From assembly GCA_003260075.1 (NCBI GenBank), contig QLIY01000280.1:43805-107804 (forward strand): 64,000 nt of DNA, in the 5' to 3' direction. The notes beneath the pieces were generated by a model. The model searched no databases. It worked only from the letters and a program-made list of their open reading frames with translations, and was not told where the DNA came from. Positions 23,508 through 37,200 of the stretch are shown in pieces. The position numbers and the translations under genes are program-made. The stretch is from Phallusia mammillata (Eukaryota; Chordata; Ascidiacea; Phlebobranchia; Ascidiidae). Within the stretch, counting starts at the first letter, position 1. Each line of letters begins with the position of its first letter.

Positions 23508-24029
23508 GATCCCCGCAAACCAAATGACTTCACAATGGACGGAACGACCTGGAAGTGCATTCGAACTCGTCTCTGATTGGTCGTGACGTTGTCGCACTTG
23601 GCCAAGCGTGTCAACTTTAAACGTGGCGCGTTTAGTAGATGGTTGCATTCGAAAACACATTGATTGCAAACTTTTCTGTGAGTGACGAATTTCAGCACCT
23701 TTAAGCTAATGTGTTTATGGTACATAGGATATTAAAAACATTGAAAATAAGAAATAGTTTGATGTGAAATCGACTCCTACAGTCGGAGGTTTGTGTTCTC
23801 TACATCGACATAATTCGAAGCCCAGTGTATAAATCACGGTAAGCCAAGGCAGGTTATGGAAAAATAGTGAAATAAATGCTTCTACATGCACTTAAGTTGT
23901 ATTGTATTGTATTGCATCTTGTTCACGTGCACATTGAAAAAACATACTAGCACAAAAACACAGGACTCAGCAATAAAGAACCAGGCATAAGTCAATATTT
24001 CAGCAGTTCGATTTTTGTGAAAAAAATTA

Positions 24030-24535
24030 AAGAAAAATCCGTTTTTTTTCTTCGACTTTTTGACCTCCAAAAGGACCGATAAGAACAACTCATTGCCCGA
24101 TTAGAAATGGTCACGAAACTTTTAAAGGACCGTGACCCCGTTCTTTCCAAGGCCGACGATGGACATGTGAAAAGAACTGAAAGGAATCAACGATAAGTTA
24201 CTGCCCTACAATGGCTATGTAGCCTTTTCGTTTTTTTTCGATCTTTCGGTTTTGGAAAAATCCGGGTCCTGCCGAACCTCTAAAACAGATTTTTTCGATT
24301 TTGGGGGTTTAAGAAATTGAAGACAAATCCAGTTTGGGTAGGTTTTCGCTGGAATGTTCCGGTTTCAAACTGTTTTTTTGCCGGTTTCTGCCTCCTGCCG
24401 AATCTCCAAACCATTTTTTTCGATTTGGGGGGTTTAAAAAATTGAAGATAAATCCAGTTTGGGTATAGGTTTTTGCAGGAATATTTAGTTTTAAACTGAC
24501 TTTTACCGTTTTCTGCCTCCTGCGAAACCTGCAAA
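24030..24535. repeat. Diverged relatives of the ~185-bp satellite, reverse orientation
   Basis: Two or three partial units share ttttttcgattt, ggtttcaaactg, ctgcctcctgc and ggaatgttcc with the inverse of the 14.6-15.6 kb array. Frames across them are repeat-derived. Confidence 0.6.
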
Positions 24536-24571
24536 GGTTATGGTATTTAACACTATTCGAACAGTTTACGG

Positions 24572-24901
24572 CAGGGGTTCTTAACCAGGGGTACGTGTAC
24601 CCCTTGGGGGTACGAAGCACCAAAGCGGGGTACGGCATGCAGGGTGAAATTATCCGCTATTTAGTCATATTTGTCAATGAGCGTACCAAGTTACTTTGTT
24701 ATATATTTTTAGAACGGCTTAATTTTGTACTACTTGCATACTGTTTTAATGCATGCATTCAACACGCAAGTTATAAATACACTGAGTTTAATTCCTATTA
24801 TTATAATTTTATTTACTTCCGTCGGCCATTTAAACAGGGGGTACGAGAAAATTTTATGAAAGCTCAAAGGGTACGAGCGCTAAAAAGGTTAAGAAACACT
24901 G
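24572..24901. mobile_element. hAT MITE, 330 bp
   Basis: Termini are CAGGGGTTCTTAACC and GGTTAAGAAACACTG. A perfect 8-bp target duplication, gtttacgg, lies at 24564-24571 and 24902-24909. It ends about 190 bp upstream of the next gene's start codon. The 146-codon frame at 24595-25035 is formed largely by this element and is not a gene. Confidence 0.95.
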
Positions 24902-25095
24902 GTTTACGGTATGAAAGGATAGATTTAGAAGAACATTTGTACGTGTTTTTTGCAGCCGTATCTGCGTGTAAAAGCAAAAATTCAGGAGACGCGTGTAATA
25001 CCAATGCAACAGAAGAAAGGTTGAGATTCCTGTAATAAAACGATAATTCTGTTTAGTATTGTAGGCTACGTGAAGAGTATCAGTTTAAATTGACA

Positions 25096-27189
25096 ATGCT
25101 AACCAGCCTTTTGCTTATGCGGAGACAATATGCATTACTGATTTGTGCACTGTTTTTGGTCTCATCAATATGGTTAGTTGTGTATAAGGCAGCAACAGTG
25201 GAGAAAAACAAAGAAGAAACTGTATTGCACATAGATAAAAGAGATCTGGGAAGCCTGGTAAGGATCTTTTATTAGAACCTTGTGTTACAGACTACTTAAA
25301 TTAACTGGATGCTTTTCAGTTGGGCTCGGTACTTCACTAGTAGGCTACCAACATAGGTCTTTGTTGAAAATTTTGACAGTTTTGTTAATCAAACTGGCGA
25401 AAACATGGCACTAATGCTGTACGTTGAATTAACAAGTTATTGGGATATAAGTCACCAAGTTTTCTGTCTTTCAGTTAGCCAGTTTCAGTCTGGCAACCAA
25501 TGTTTCGGAAAACGATCTAAAGTTTATGCTGGGAGCAATATTTAAAGATGCAAGTGTCAAAATCGGTAGGTTTGTAACAAATAATAAACATAATATTTAG
25601 TATTAACACTTATGCTTTGTATTATTGCCTTGCCTTTTGTCTGCTTGGTTGTTATTTATTTTTATTTTGCTACGTAACAGAAAAAATGGAAAGTCCCTCC
25701 ACCTTTGCAACCACTACTGTACAGACCCGGAAAGATGCGGTTTCCATGGTTTCCGCTGATGTCAAACGAGAGAGCTTAACTAATTACGAAACGACAACAG
25801 AAGAGAAAACACAACAGCCGACACCATACCACGAAAAAACACAAGTTAACATTACTCTACCAAATGAAATACCGAAATTCAATGGAAACACCCAATCTAC
25901 ACCTCAAATCCAAAAATCTATAACGTCACCAGCAACTACAACTGCTACAGAAGGTCTATTGCTGCAACAAAACGTTCTAGACAGACTGCAAAGTTTTACC
26001 ACTACTGAAAATCCCGCCAAACCAAGCATTTCTATGGTCAATGTCAAATCCTTAGTAAAAAATACGGCAGTTCCAAACAAATCAACCAGCCGCCCAAAAC
26101 TCCTAGTGGTTTTGACAAGCACACATTTGGCAGACATCAAGAAGTTTAAATCAACCAGAAATGCTTCACAATTGGCTACCACTACCACCATGAATGGTTG
26201 GGATTCGACCTTTTCGGGCCCAGAACATACACCTACAAGTTCCGTTACAACAGAAATAACAAATAAACTGTTTCGTGCCCCTACAACTGATAAACCAAGC
26301 GTCGAACCGAAAGACTTAAGCAGGCCTACTGACAAAGCAGAAACTACAGTTTCCAAAGAGGCGACAACCCCTCGAAGGAATAGAGTACAACTTTCCACTC
26401 TAAAACATGATCCAAATATGGTTCCAGTATTTGAAAATCAAGGCGTCTCCAATATATTTGCGATAAGTGTAAAAGGTGTGTTTTTGTGCTGCGTAACAGT
26501 TAGGCTAAGGAAATGATGCAACCCCCCCCCCAGGAATAGAGTAAAACTTTCCACTCTACAACATGATCCAAATATGGTTCCAGTATTTGAAAATCAAGGC
26601 GTTTCCAATATATTTGCGATAAGTGTAAAAGGTATGTTTTTGTGCTGTGTAACAGTTAGGGTAAGGAAATGATGCATGCTGTTGCTTAATTTACAGCTCG
26701 GGACGTATTAATCTTGTCGGCGTTTCTACTGGTTGCTGTAGGAATAACTGCTGTTCTCTCATCACTTTTGTTAAAGAGAAGGTAAGCATAACAACACTCT
26801 TTATTCGATTGAAATAGAGAAGTTTAAGCTATGCATTTAAAACTAGTTGCGTTAATGTAATTCAACATGTATGACTATTCGATGACAAAATAACAGAGCA
26901 CTTACACATTTCGGGTTATGTAAACATTGACTATACATTTAAGCTTACAGTTATCCCCCCCCCCGTTGCGTTAATGTAATTCAACATGTATGACTATTCG
27001 ATGACAAAATAAGAGTACTTACACATTACGGGTTATGTAAACATTGACTATACATTTAAGCTTACAGTTAGTTGAAGGTCATTAAACAACATTTAATTTA
27101 GGTCAACAGTAAACAGAAGCCGAAACGAAGCCGTGGAGCCGTACACCGTTGTTCGGAATACTTATCTTAGTTTATACAGTGGGTGGTAG
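25096..27189 (+). CDS. Thr/Ser-rich single-pass membrane glycoprotein
   Basis: Five exons join in phase: 25096-25257, 25475-25565, 25681-26475, 26697-26781 and 27102-27189, giving about 406 residues. The N terminus has a basic start and a strong hydrophobic segment (ALLICALFLVSSIWLVVY), either a signal peptide or an anchor. Exon 3 encodes ~265 residues dominated by Thr, Ser and Pro, as in mucin stems. Exon 4 encodes a membrane segment (LILSAFLLVAVGITAVL), and the short cytosolic tail carries two Yxx-hydrophobic signals, YTVV and YLSL. The end of exon 3 occurs twice (second allele copy to about 26631, after a C run at 26521-26530), and the last exon's end is doubled too (about 27323). It is a cell-surface protein of unknown role; no extracellular domain family was recognised. 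Convergent with the URB1 gene. Confidence 0.7.
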
Positions 27190-28286
27190 AAGCCAACGAA
27201 CACTTGACCACGCAGTACCTATTTTGGTATTCTAAAGTATATTTTCCCATCCTATTTTAGTCAAGAGTTTCAGTATTTACATGAATGTCACAGCTTTTAC
27301 TTACTTTTTTCCCCCCCCCCCAGTGGGTGGTAGAAGCCAACGAACACTTGACCACGCAGTACCTATTTAGGTATTCTAAAGTATATTTATTATTTTCCCA
27401 TCCTATTTTAGTCAAGAGTTTCAGTATCTACATGAATGTCACAGCTTTTACTTACTTTTTGTTGTTGCCATCTGCCTTATTACTTGCCTACGAGTTGTAA
27501 CCAAATGCCATGTTAAATACTCAGTCAAAATACTACACTTTTCAGACTTATTTTCTAAGTAAAAGCTAATAAATTCATAAGTTACAAATCCTTACAACCC
27601 TAAAAATTGTGCTATATAGCAGAAAAAAACTTGAAATGAATTCAAGCAAAATTAAAAACTGTACTTGCTTTTTTTATTCTGTAAAATACGTCCTGACATG
27701 TATATGCGCTACTTTTTTCACTGTTTATCCTGTACCACTATTTGGAAACTGTAAAATAAAACACAAATTAAAGTACCCATTTCGGAATCGTGTTTTCAAA
27801 GACACTTTTTGATGACGTCATAAATGTGACGATTTCAAACATTCTGACATCAAGTGTTTTCTTTGATTGTCCAAAGTGACGGAAAGAGCCAAGTGACGGA
27901 AAGTTTCGTTTTCTGCAAACAAACATATTTGATCTTACATGACTAACAATACAGTAGTCTGAGTTTCACCATCCGTTAAATTTGCACCGCAGTGCACACA
28001 GAGTGTATGCATTTTGTTGTGCATAACTTAGATCAGTAGATATTGCAGGCCCCCCCCCCAAGTGACGGAAAGTTTCGTTTTCTGCAAACAAACATATTTG
28101 ATCTTACGTGACTAACAGACAGTAGTCTGAGTTTCACTATCCGTTAAATTTGCACCGCAGTGCACACAGGGTGTATGCATTTTGTTGTGCATAACTTAGA
28201 TCAGTAGATATTGCAGCTCTATCAAATAGTTTTACTGGTGCAATTAATTTTCAGGACGAATTCCGATTTTAAAACTAATCTCCGGT
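27190..28286. other. Convergent intergenic region
   Basis: Holds two doubled blocks around C runs: 27178-27310 with 27323-27460, and 27885-28049 with 28060-28216. A TGACGTCA site is at 27813-27820. No additional exon seen. Confidence 0.5.
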
Positions 28287-31200
28287 TCAGGAAATACCAG
28301 AGGAGCTCAATTTGGTATGAATTATGCTTGTCCTGGTCGGTAATAGTATGCCCATAAAAACAGGCTCATTTATACCCTTGATGTGTATAGTTATATCAAT
28401 TTGACCTGGCATTGCTGGTACTGGGAGGTTGCCGACACATTTTGTAGCTTCGAGCAGCAACATGTATAGATCTGTAACCGAAAAGTTTGAAATTAAAACT
28501 ATAAGTTTACAAGGGTTAAATGTCGGGAATATTTACGAAAAATAAAGTTTCGTGCAACACTCAAAAACATAGGTAATATTTACCTTCAAAATTAGTAATA
28601 TCGCTGGAATTAAAGCAAAGAAACTCCGAAACTTGTAGGAGCAGTCTCTGCACCGCAACCTTGTGGTCATCAGCAAGAGGTTCGTCTGAAATTTGAATAA
28701 TCAGTACGTAAAAACTACTGGCAAATGGCACAAAATGATTTCTGGCAATCAAAATTCGTGGTAGCGAAACAAATGAGTACTATGTAACACAAAAACCACA
28801 CCACATTTTTTCAACCAAAGTTTGCTCGTATTAAATACCATACGACCTGTTCAGCCAGGGTACAACAGTAGAAGAGTAGAAAAATAGAAAAGTGTGTGTT
28901 TTGGAAAAAAGGGCCGAAATTCACATGGTTTACGCCTAGAATTCTTCGGGAATTGCCTTGTTCTTGATGAGCTATTTCAGTTGCAAATACATTTTCTATG
29001 CGCCATCAAACTTAACCAGATCCATTTGTGACATACAGTAGTATTTGGGTTCAATACATTTGTACGTTAGAAACAGACACACAACGGAGGCACAAAAATG
29101 GCCTTACCTTTCGCTTCGCCTAGGACCTTGATCCAGTTCTTAAACCATAAAACACTTTCGCCCAGAAGCTTCCCGATGTATTGTGACGTCACAATGGTTC
29201 GCATCGTCCACGTGATTATTTGTAGTGGGTTAGTAGACAAGCAGGACCTTTAATTAAAAGATGCATGTCATGTGCCACTGCCAAGCAAACACAGCACTGT
29301 TTATATCATTTCAAACCTACGTAACCCCCCCCCCCAACAGTAGAAGAGTAGAAAAATAGAAAAGTGTGTGTTTTGGAAAAAAAAGGGCCGAAATTCACAT
29401 GGTTTACGCCTAGAATGCTTCGGAAATTGCCTTGTTCTTGACGAGCTATTTCAGTTGCAAATAAATTTTCTATGCGCCATCAAACTTAACCAGATCCATT
29501 TGTGACATACAATAGTATTTGGGTTCAATACATTCGTACGTTAGAAACAGACACACAATGGAGACACAAAAATGGCCTTACCTTTCCCCCCCCCCCCTCA
29601 AACCACTTATAAGTTAACTTGACCATTCTGCCTAATCTTTAAATATTCATGAAAACGGTCTCGAATTTTTTTTTATCTTACATACCTTCCTACGTGTTTC
29701 CAACAAAGCAAAGCCCCCCCCCCCTCAAACCACTTATAAGTTAACTTGACCATTCTGCCTAATCTTTAAATGTTCATGAAAACGGTCTCGAATTTTTTTT
29801 ATCTTACATACCTTCCCACGTGTTTCCAACAAAGCAAAACCAAAGCACAATTGATAATCCCATCGGCATGGTTGTGTTCCAACAACTCACCAACATGAAA
29901 CAGAACCTTCGCTTGCCGGTCACTGATTCTGACATCACTCCCGATAACGTCATCGCCGTACTTATCACGCAAGTAAGCAAACATTAGGGTAAGGACGTGT
30001 AGCACATCAATGAAGGGCTTTACAGCATCAGAGCTTAAGTCAAAGCGTTTAAATTCTGCTGAGTCAGCACCGGAAACGCGTAACAAATTGCTGAGTAATT
30101 CAAGTGATAGGTTTGTTAGCTGCCGTGCGAGACGCAATGACACCGGGGTGAACCTCTTTGGGAAATCCCTCGTAACGCCTATCGTTGAGACTTCCTCCTG
30201 TTCATCAGCCACGATATCTTCCACTTCTTCTGAATGGGACACCACAGAAGGTATGTTCCCACTACGGGAAATCCCAGTATCAGGTGTTTGCTTTTCATCT
30301 ACCAAGGCCACATTGTGAGTTTTTTCAGGGTCTAAAGCACACCAGAGGCTTTTGAAGATAGCAACGACCCCCGAAGTTGGGTCTTGTCGCTTGGAAACGT
30401 CACTACCACCATCACGTGTCGCGGTACTGTCGTTTTGTTGTGTGACGACGTTGAGTAACCATGGCAACAAGCCGTGGTTGAAGATCAGATCAAAGGCTGC
30501 GCCTCGGATTGCGCAACATCGCTCCAGCACCTAAGAGAAAAAAATCATGTTTTAAATGTGAAAAATTCTATGATACTCATAAGTAGTTTTTGAGTTTTCC
30601 CCCATTAGTCGTTTATAGCAAAAAACAGGCAAAAGTAGTTTTTGTTAAAAAAGGCTGTTTAGTACTAAGTTACAAAAGAAAACACGTTAAAATTACGTGA
30701 GGAAAACCCATACTTTCATGTCTGCAATCTGGTTTGTTTGCTTTCCTTTAATTTACTTCAAAAGTAAGTTACTATTAACCCATGGTTCTGGTTGAAAACC
30801 AGTGGTCCTAGGCCACAGTAATAAATCGAAAAAAGTAAAACTTTGTCACTTAAACAACCTGAAGTACTTGTGCCCTCGTCTTGTTGTCACTGGTCGGTGA
30901 CGCGTAATACGTCATCAGAATACGTAGCAACTGGCGACTTTGCGTCACGTGATAATCACCCATGTCACGTGTACCTGTACATATGTAAATAGTTGGCAAA
31001 TATAAGCAATGTTTGTATGTCAATCTAAAAACAGAAAAATATCATATTTTGTGCAACCAGGCAGGAAACAACAGCCTTGTTTTCACTTATTTTCATAGTT
31101 TTTCCACTTATTGCCAGAAAAAGTGTTTTCTTCTTATAATAAGGTTTTAGGTAAAAGAATAAAATTTAACAACCTACATACAATAAGGAAGCGTTTACAC

Positions 31201-34200
31201 TGAAATTGCAATAGTTTCTCTATACTTTCCTCTTACCTTGTGCCATAAGATCAAGCATCCAGGAGCGTTCAGTTTTATATTCCATGTCAGTGCTGAAGAA
31301 TAGGACGTAGAATTCGGGAACATGTCGCAAATCAAGACCCGGTTTTACAAGAAGAAATCGATTCAAAGCAAAGTAAATGTGTTCAGCAGGCTAACAAAAC
31401 ACACAATTAATACAAAAGGCTTGTACAACTTTCAGCTGGGAAAAGCAAATTAGTACACATGAGTGGTAACACATTTGCAAAACGTTATTAATGCTAATAT
31501 TGGTCCTTTTGGGTTTAAACAAGTGTCTAACTTCACATTATGTCATAGATCAAAAAAGAGTTACAAATTATATATTAAACTTTGTTAAAACTAATGAGTC
31601 ATTGGTAAAACTTCTGATTTGGAAGTAATAAAAACACGTTATTGTCGCACTGTACACCTGTATTGTTCAACCAAAAATGCCGCATTTGCCAATTCATCTA
31701 CAGTAGCCAACCCCAAAATGTAGGCAATATTAAACCTTGGACAACCTCATATTAGCGAGAATTTATTACATAACAAACATGCCAAAAACTTGTGTGCATT
31801 ACAATTCACTTACCTGCATCATAATTTCAGCCATCTTTGAGAGGTAAAGTGCCATGATAGTGGAAATCTTCTTAAACGATCCCTTCTCTATTTGTGCTGC
31901 ATTTCGCACACAGCGTAGTAAGTAGAGGGTAAGGTTCTTCTCCGAGAACCAAAGAGCTGCAAAAAAGGCACCTCTACTTGATAAACCAGAACAAACATAA
32001 ACTTATTTTTAAACTTGAAAACAACGGAATGGTTTTATCTTTGGCCTAACAGGGTAAACAATAAAACAAAGATCCTTCATTCAGGAACAGACGGCTTTAA
32101 AGCGCTTTGGAATTCGAGTTAATATTGACACGGCTGTAAATACCTACATCCACAAAACAATGGTAAAAGAACAATTAAATCTCTTGTTAATGATGCTAAT
32201 ACCAAGTTGATTGTGTATATCGTTTACCTGCATATTGAGAATTTCGAAGCAAAACTAACACTATTATTGACCATAAACCTTCCTTAGTCCTAACGCATAC
32301 GACTTAGGACAGACAATGTACCCTGTTTCGCCCCCCCCCCCGGTGCTCGACCAAACAGAACATTTGCAATTTTGGCACATCCCTATTGTGTATGTCGTTT
32401 ACCTGCATGTTGAGAATTTCGAAGCAAAACTAGCACTATTATTGACCATAAACGTTCCTTAGTCCTAACGCATACGACTTAAGGACAGACAATGTACCCT
32501 GTTTCCACCCATAACGTCCCATCAGTGCAGCTGGTGACAAGACATAAGGCCACATTGGCTAGTGTAGCCACCTAATGGCACTCCAGTTTGTCGGGAGCAA
32601 CAGACTGCAAAGCCTTGTCTCATTTTAAGTGTAGAAACAGTGTGCACTGTCTACACTCATCATAGACTTCACGCTTTCACATATGACTTACGTTCGGCAA
32701 GATCATAATACCGTGCCAAGCATCCAGCAGCAAGATTTCTTATCATTGGACAATGGCTGGACAAGCTGAGAAGCAAAAACGAAAGTGCTCCCTGGCGAAG
32801 GAAGGAACGGCAATCAACGAGATTTTCCGGAACAAGCATGGTGGAAAATACGGAAAGAAGGAATTGCGGATCATAACGAGGAGTCAAGCGAAGATCGGAT
32901 ACCTCTTCAATGTAATGCTGGTTCTTGGTGGGCTCTTCTGTTGTTAAATGTTAAACGTTACTGTATGTTGGTTGATAAATTTTTGAAAATGATTTCGGAT
33001 GTAGGTGGGTCAGATTTTACTTTACCCTTATGTTTCCTGACAGAGATTTTTTTTCGAAAATGTACGAATTAGGGATGGGTCGAGCCGAGCTGAGCGAGAA
33101 CCCGAGCACTAGGTACCGAGGTTTGCTGTTTTTGATGCTTTCGCTGCGCATTCGAGCAGTTGCACAAACTTAAACTGACACGAGCAACAAATTTGCATAT
33201 TCATGCCCTGCTAACGTACGCAACTAGTATTCGAAAGGGTATCCAAGAACCAAAATGACTTTTTTTTAAATGGCGAAAACCGCGTGCTTCTGGGGCCTGT
33301 ACAGCTTAATACACCGCTGGTGACGTAACGGACCTTTGGAAAGCTACAAATCTAGCTAGGAATTGGAAATGTTTGTTACATCACAATGCACTGAGCATAA
33401 ACGTTAGATGCTCGGTGTTCGACCGAACAGAACATTTGCGTTTTGGCCCATTGGTAAATTTGCAATTCAATTTAAAGTTATGTTTACCATATTATCTTTA
33501 CTCAAACAAGGCTACAGATGCAAAAAATGGAATTTACGATGTACCGGGTTGCCATTAACTGAAACCATACGCAATTGCATATGCGATATTCTTACCCCGT
33601 AATTGTTGCAAAGTGATCAGCCTTCTTCTGATAGGAAACTCCCGCAAAGTGTTGTTCATAATTTCGGAGTCAATGCATGCTGAAAACGAACCAAGTTAAG
33701 TATTAGTTTTGCGTTGAGCAAACAATGTAATATAATATGACATATGTGACCTCATTATACCACAAACAGGATCAACCAATCAAATCCTTGTCACCAAAGC
33801 AGCAGTTTTTTTTTTTGTTAAGTGTATGGTTAGCTAATCGTGACCGTACTTAAAAAAATACTATAGAAATTTTCGTGTGCAAAGTCGTCTGTAATTTTGA
33901 TACTCACATAGAACTTTGTTGGGAGCTGGATTTCTGTACAGTGTTTCACCCATGTTTTTTCGTGCTTGATACGACTCGACCGCAGTGTTTCCCCACAAAA
34001 ATGGACTGCAGTCTGTCGTGGAAACACCATGGGCTTCATACAAGAGCAAAATCTGTAAAAAAAACATTGTGTTGCAAAAAAGAACCACTAGTTTTCTCTA
34101 TGCTTACCCCCCCCCCTTTGTTGGGAGCTGGATTTCTGTACAGTGTTTCACCCATGTTTTTTCGAGCTTGATACGACTCGACAGCAGTGTTTCCCCACAG

Positions 34201-37200
34201 AAATGGGCTGCAGTCTGCCGTCGAGACACCATTTGCTTCATACAGCAATAAAATCTACAAAAAACATTGTGTTGCAAAAGAGCGAACACTAGCTTTCTCA
34301 ATTGGTTTGACACTGGGCTTTTTGGCTTTCATTTTTGGCTAGTATCCACCCATGCTGCCACACCCAGTCGCGTTGTCCTTATCCAGCAAGATTTCCCAAC
34401 TTTTCTTTCACTCGTTAGTTGTTAAATTTGTCTCAAGGGTTTGGTCTACGAAGTTTTTTGACTTCGAGTTCCCAATATTTTTATATATTTTCCACCATGA
34501 GCAATAGATTCCGGATTCTGTGGCACTAATGTAGTGTTTTGCACTAATATATACCGCTTTTAAGTTAGAATCGCATTTAATACAATTAAATGTTGTTGTG
34601 AACTGGTTTAATATTCTCAATACAGAAAAAATGAAAAATAACATGGAATACCATCATTTACCTGAAGAATGCACTGATCAGCATCAGAAAGAGTGGCATG
34701 ATAAGCTGCCAGAAGATAATGATAGTCGGCGGTTTGAAGTGCTATTACATCACAACGTTGCACCAATGAATGTAAAAGTTGCATAAGACTAGTCTTGACT
34801 TGGCTAAACTGCAAAACAAAATTAACAACAGTTTGTAGTGACCAAAACCAAGTCAGCACACAAACATCCAGACTTAGTAAAATTACATTTTTTAAACAGT
34901 ATTTTGGACCATACAATAAACAGGTAATTTTCGGAAGACTTAGTCTGGTCCAGAGAGTAACAAAAGAAAATTTTCTAACTTGACTTCAACCTACCTCACT
35001 GTTCCCTGACAAGGCTATTTCCAGGAAACTGGAATGACTGGTCAACATTTTAAAGATTGTCGTAGGTTGCAGCAGCTGGTGGGTGTTTTCAATATCAAAT
35101 TTGCATATTCTTTGTCGCAGAAAATCACAAACTTCCGAATTTGCGATCTGATACCTTAAATTGTTTATTTTACCGATAAGAAACTCTGCGCTGAATGCAG
35201 CAAATATACATGTGAATTCAAATATCCCTAAAATTGAGCTTAAAAACAAAATTAAGTTACCCCCCCCCCTCTTTGTCGCAGAAAATCACAAACTTCCGAA
35301 TTTGCGATCTGATACCTAAAATTGTTTATTTTACCGATAAGAAACTCTGTGCTGAATGCAGCAAATATACATGTTAATTCAAATATCCCTAAAATTGAGC
35401 TCAAAAACAAAATTAAGTTGAACAATAAACAGGAACAGTACTACATTTTTACATCATAATACTTTGGGTCGACTTGCAACAAGGCAGGCAGCTCAATGGC
35501 AGAATCACTGTTACCATAACACATTAAAACATTATGCAACAACTAAAATAAATAAAAAACAAGCATACAAAACTTACTTCAATGCTGATTTAACAAGCTG
35601 ATTCCAGGCCTGAATTAAATCATCATCTAAAGTCACAACAGAATTAAGTTTTTCAAAAAGACTTGCCAGAGCTTGAAGAAGAAATGACATTTTAGAAGAC
35701 CATTCGCTCTTCAAAGCATCATGTGCAATTGTCAAAAGTGAGGTTGTCAATTTTGATCTGGTAATGCAAAGTTGTTATTAACACATTTGCTATCTAAATT
35801 GCAATATTTGCATTAAGGTTACCTAAAATGTGTAGCTTGAAAGTTTTCAGTGGGCAGGTTTTTTAACAAAGTTTCAGCAATCTGCCACCTGCAATTTTAA
35901 AATGTTTGCTTAAAGTATAATATATTTTGTAACACAGCATTTCTGTAGTAGTTATTTAAAAGGCAATTAACCTGGAATGTAAGTTATCCACTGTCAAACT
36001 GTCAGCGAGTTTATCAAAAAGTTTTTCTTGTTGACTCTCTGAAATGCAATGTTCTTCTATAGCCCATGTCAAAAGTGACCCTAAAAACATAACAAAGTAT
36101 TTTCATTACAGCTGCTTGTATTTTAACAAGATTGATGGGAGCAAAACATACAATTACGGGGTTTCCCCCCCCCCCTGTCAAACTGTCAGCGAGTTTATCA
36201 AAAAGTTTTTCTTGTTGACTCTCAGAAATGCAACGTTCTTCTATAGCCCATGTCAAAAGTGACCCTAAAAACATAACAGTATTTTCATTACAGCTGCTTG
36301 TATTTTAACAAGATTGCTGGGAGCAAATCATACAATTGCGGGGTTTTAAAAACAACTCACCCTCAAATTTAGTTTCCAATTTATCTAATATCTTCTCCAC
36401 AAGTTGTTCAGAAATGAGTTGTTTGAAATACTTCTTAAACTTGTTTAACAACTTGTCTTCAAAGAATTTTGAACCACACAACAATAATGGCATTTCTGTG
36501 GCTTTGGCAATGACTGGTGAGCAGCCATCCAGATGTTTTGATTTCAAAAGTTTTAAAACATATTTGATGAAGTGGGATTGGTGTGAAAAGCTGTGTTTAA
36601 GGGCAATCTGTGAAGGATGGCAACAGATTAATAGAAATGTTTAGTGAGTTAAATTAAGGACAACAAAATCCCAATTTTATAAATATGAATACTTTAAAAT
36701 TCAACACCAAACAAATAAAATTGGCATTTTTATCTTGCAGAAAACAAATGTTGAATTTCGAAATTTACAAAAAAAAAAGAACTGTACATGGCCATGTTTA
36801 CATGTCACCATAATCAAATTGTACCAACAAATTGTACAAACTTTTAATTTGCACAAATTGCAGAGATGGTGTTCACACTTACGTCCAGTAAACCCCCCCC
36901 CCGCACCGAGCATTAAAAACAGCGATGCTCGGTACCGAGTACTCGGGTTCCGGCTCGGCTCGGCCCATCCCTAATAACCATGTTTACATGTCACCATAAT
37001 CAAATTGTACCAACAAATTAAAAACTTTTTATTTGCACAAATATCAAAGATTGTGTTCACACTTACCTCCAGTAACCTAAACGATAAAGAACTTTCGCAT
37101 TTATCAATGCACCATTCTAACACTGTACGATTCATGTACAAAACAGATGATGGAAATTTAGTGCAAAAATCCACTAGACTGGTTAAGTAAAGCTGGCCAA

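Noticed and set aside
24595..25035. 146-codon + strand frame
   Set aside because: Most of it lies in the MITE at 24572-24901, with a perfect target duplication.
30010..30534. + strand frames opposite URB1 exon 34
   Set aside because: Antisense shadows of a 719-nt exon supported by phase and homology.
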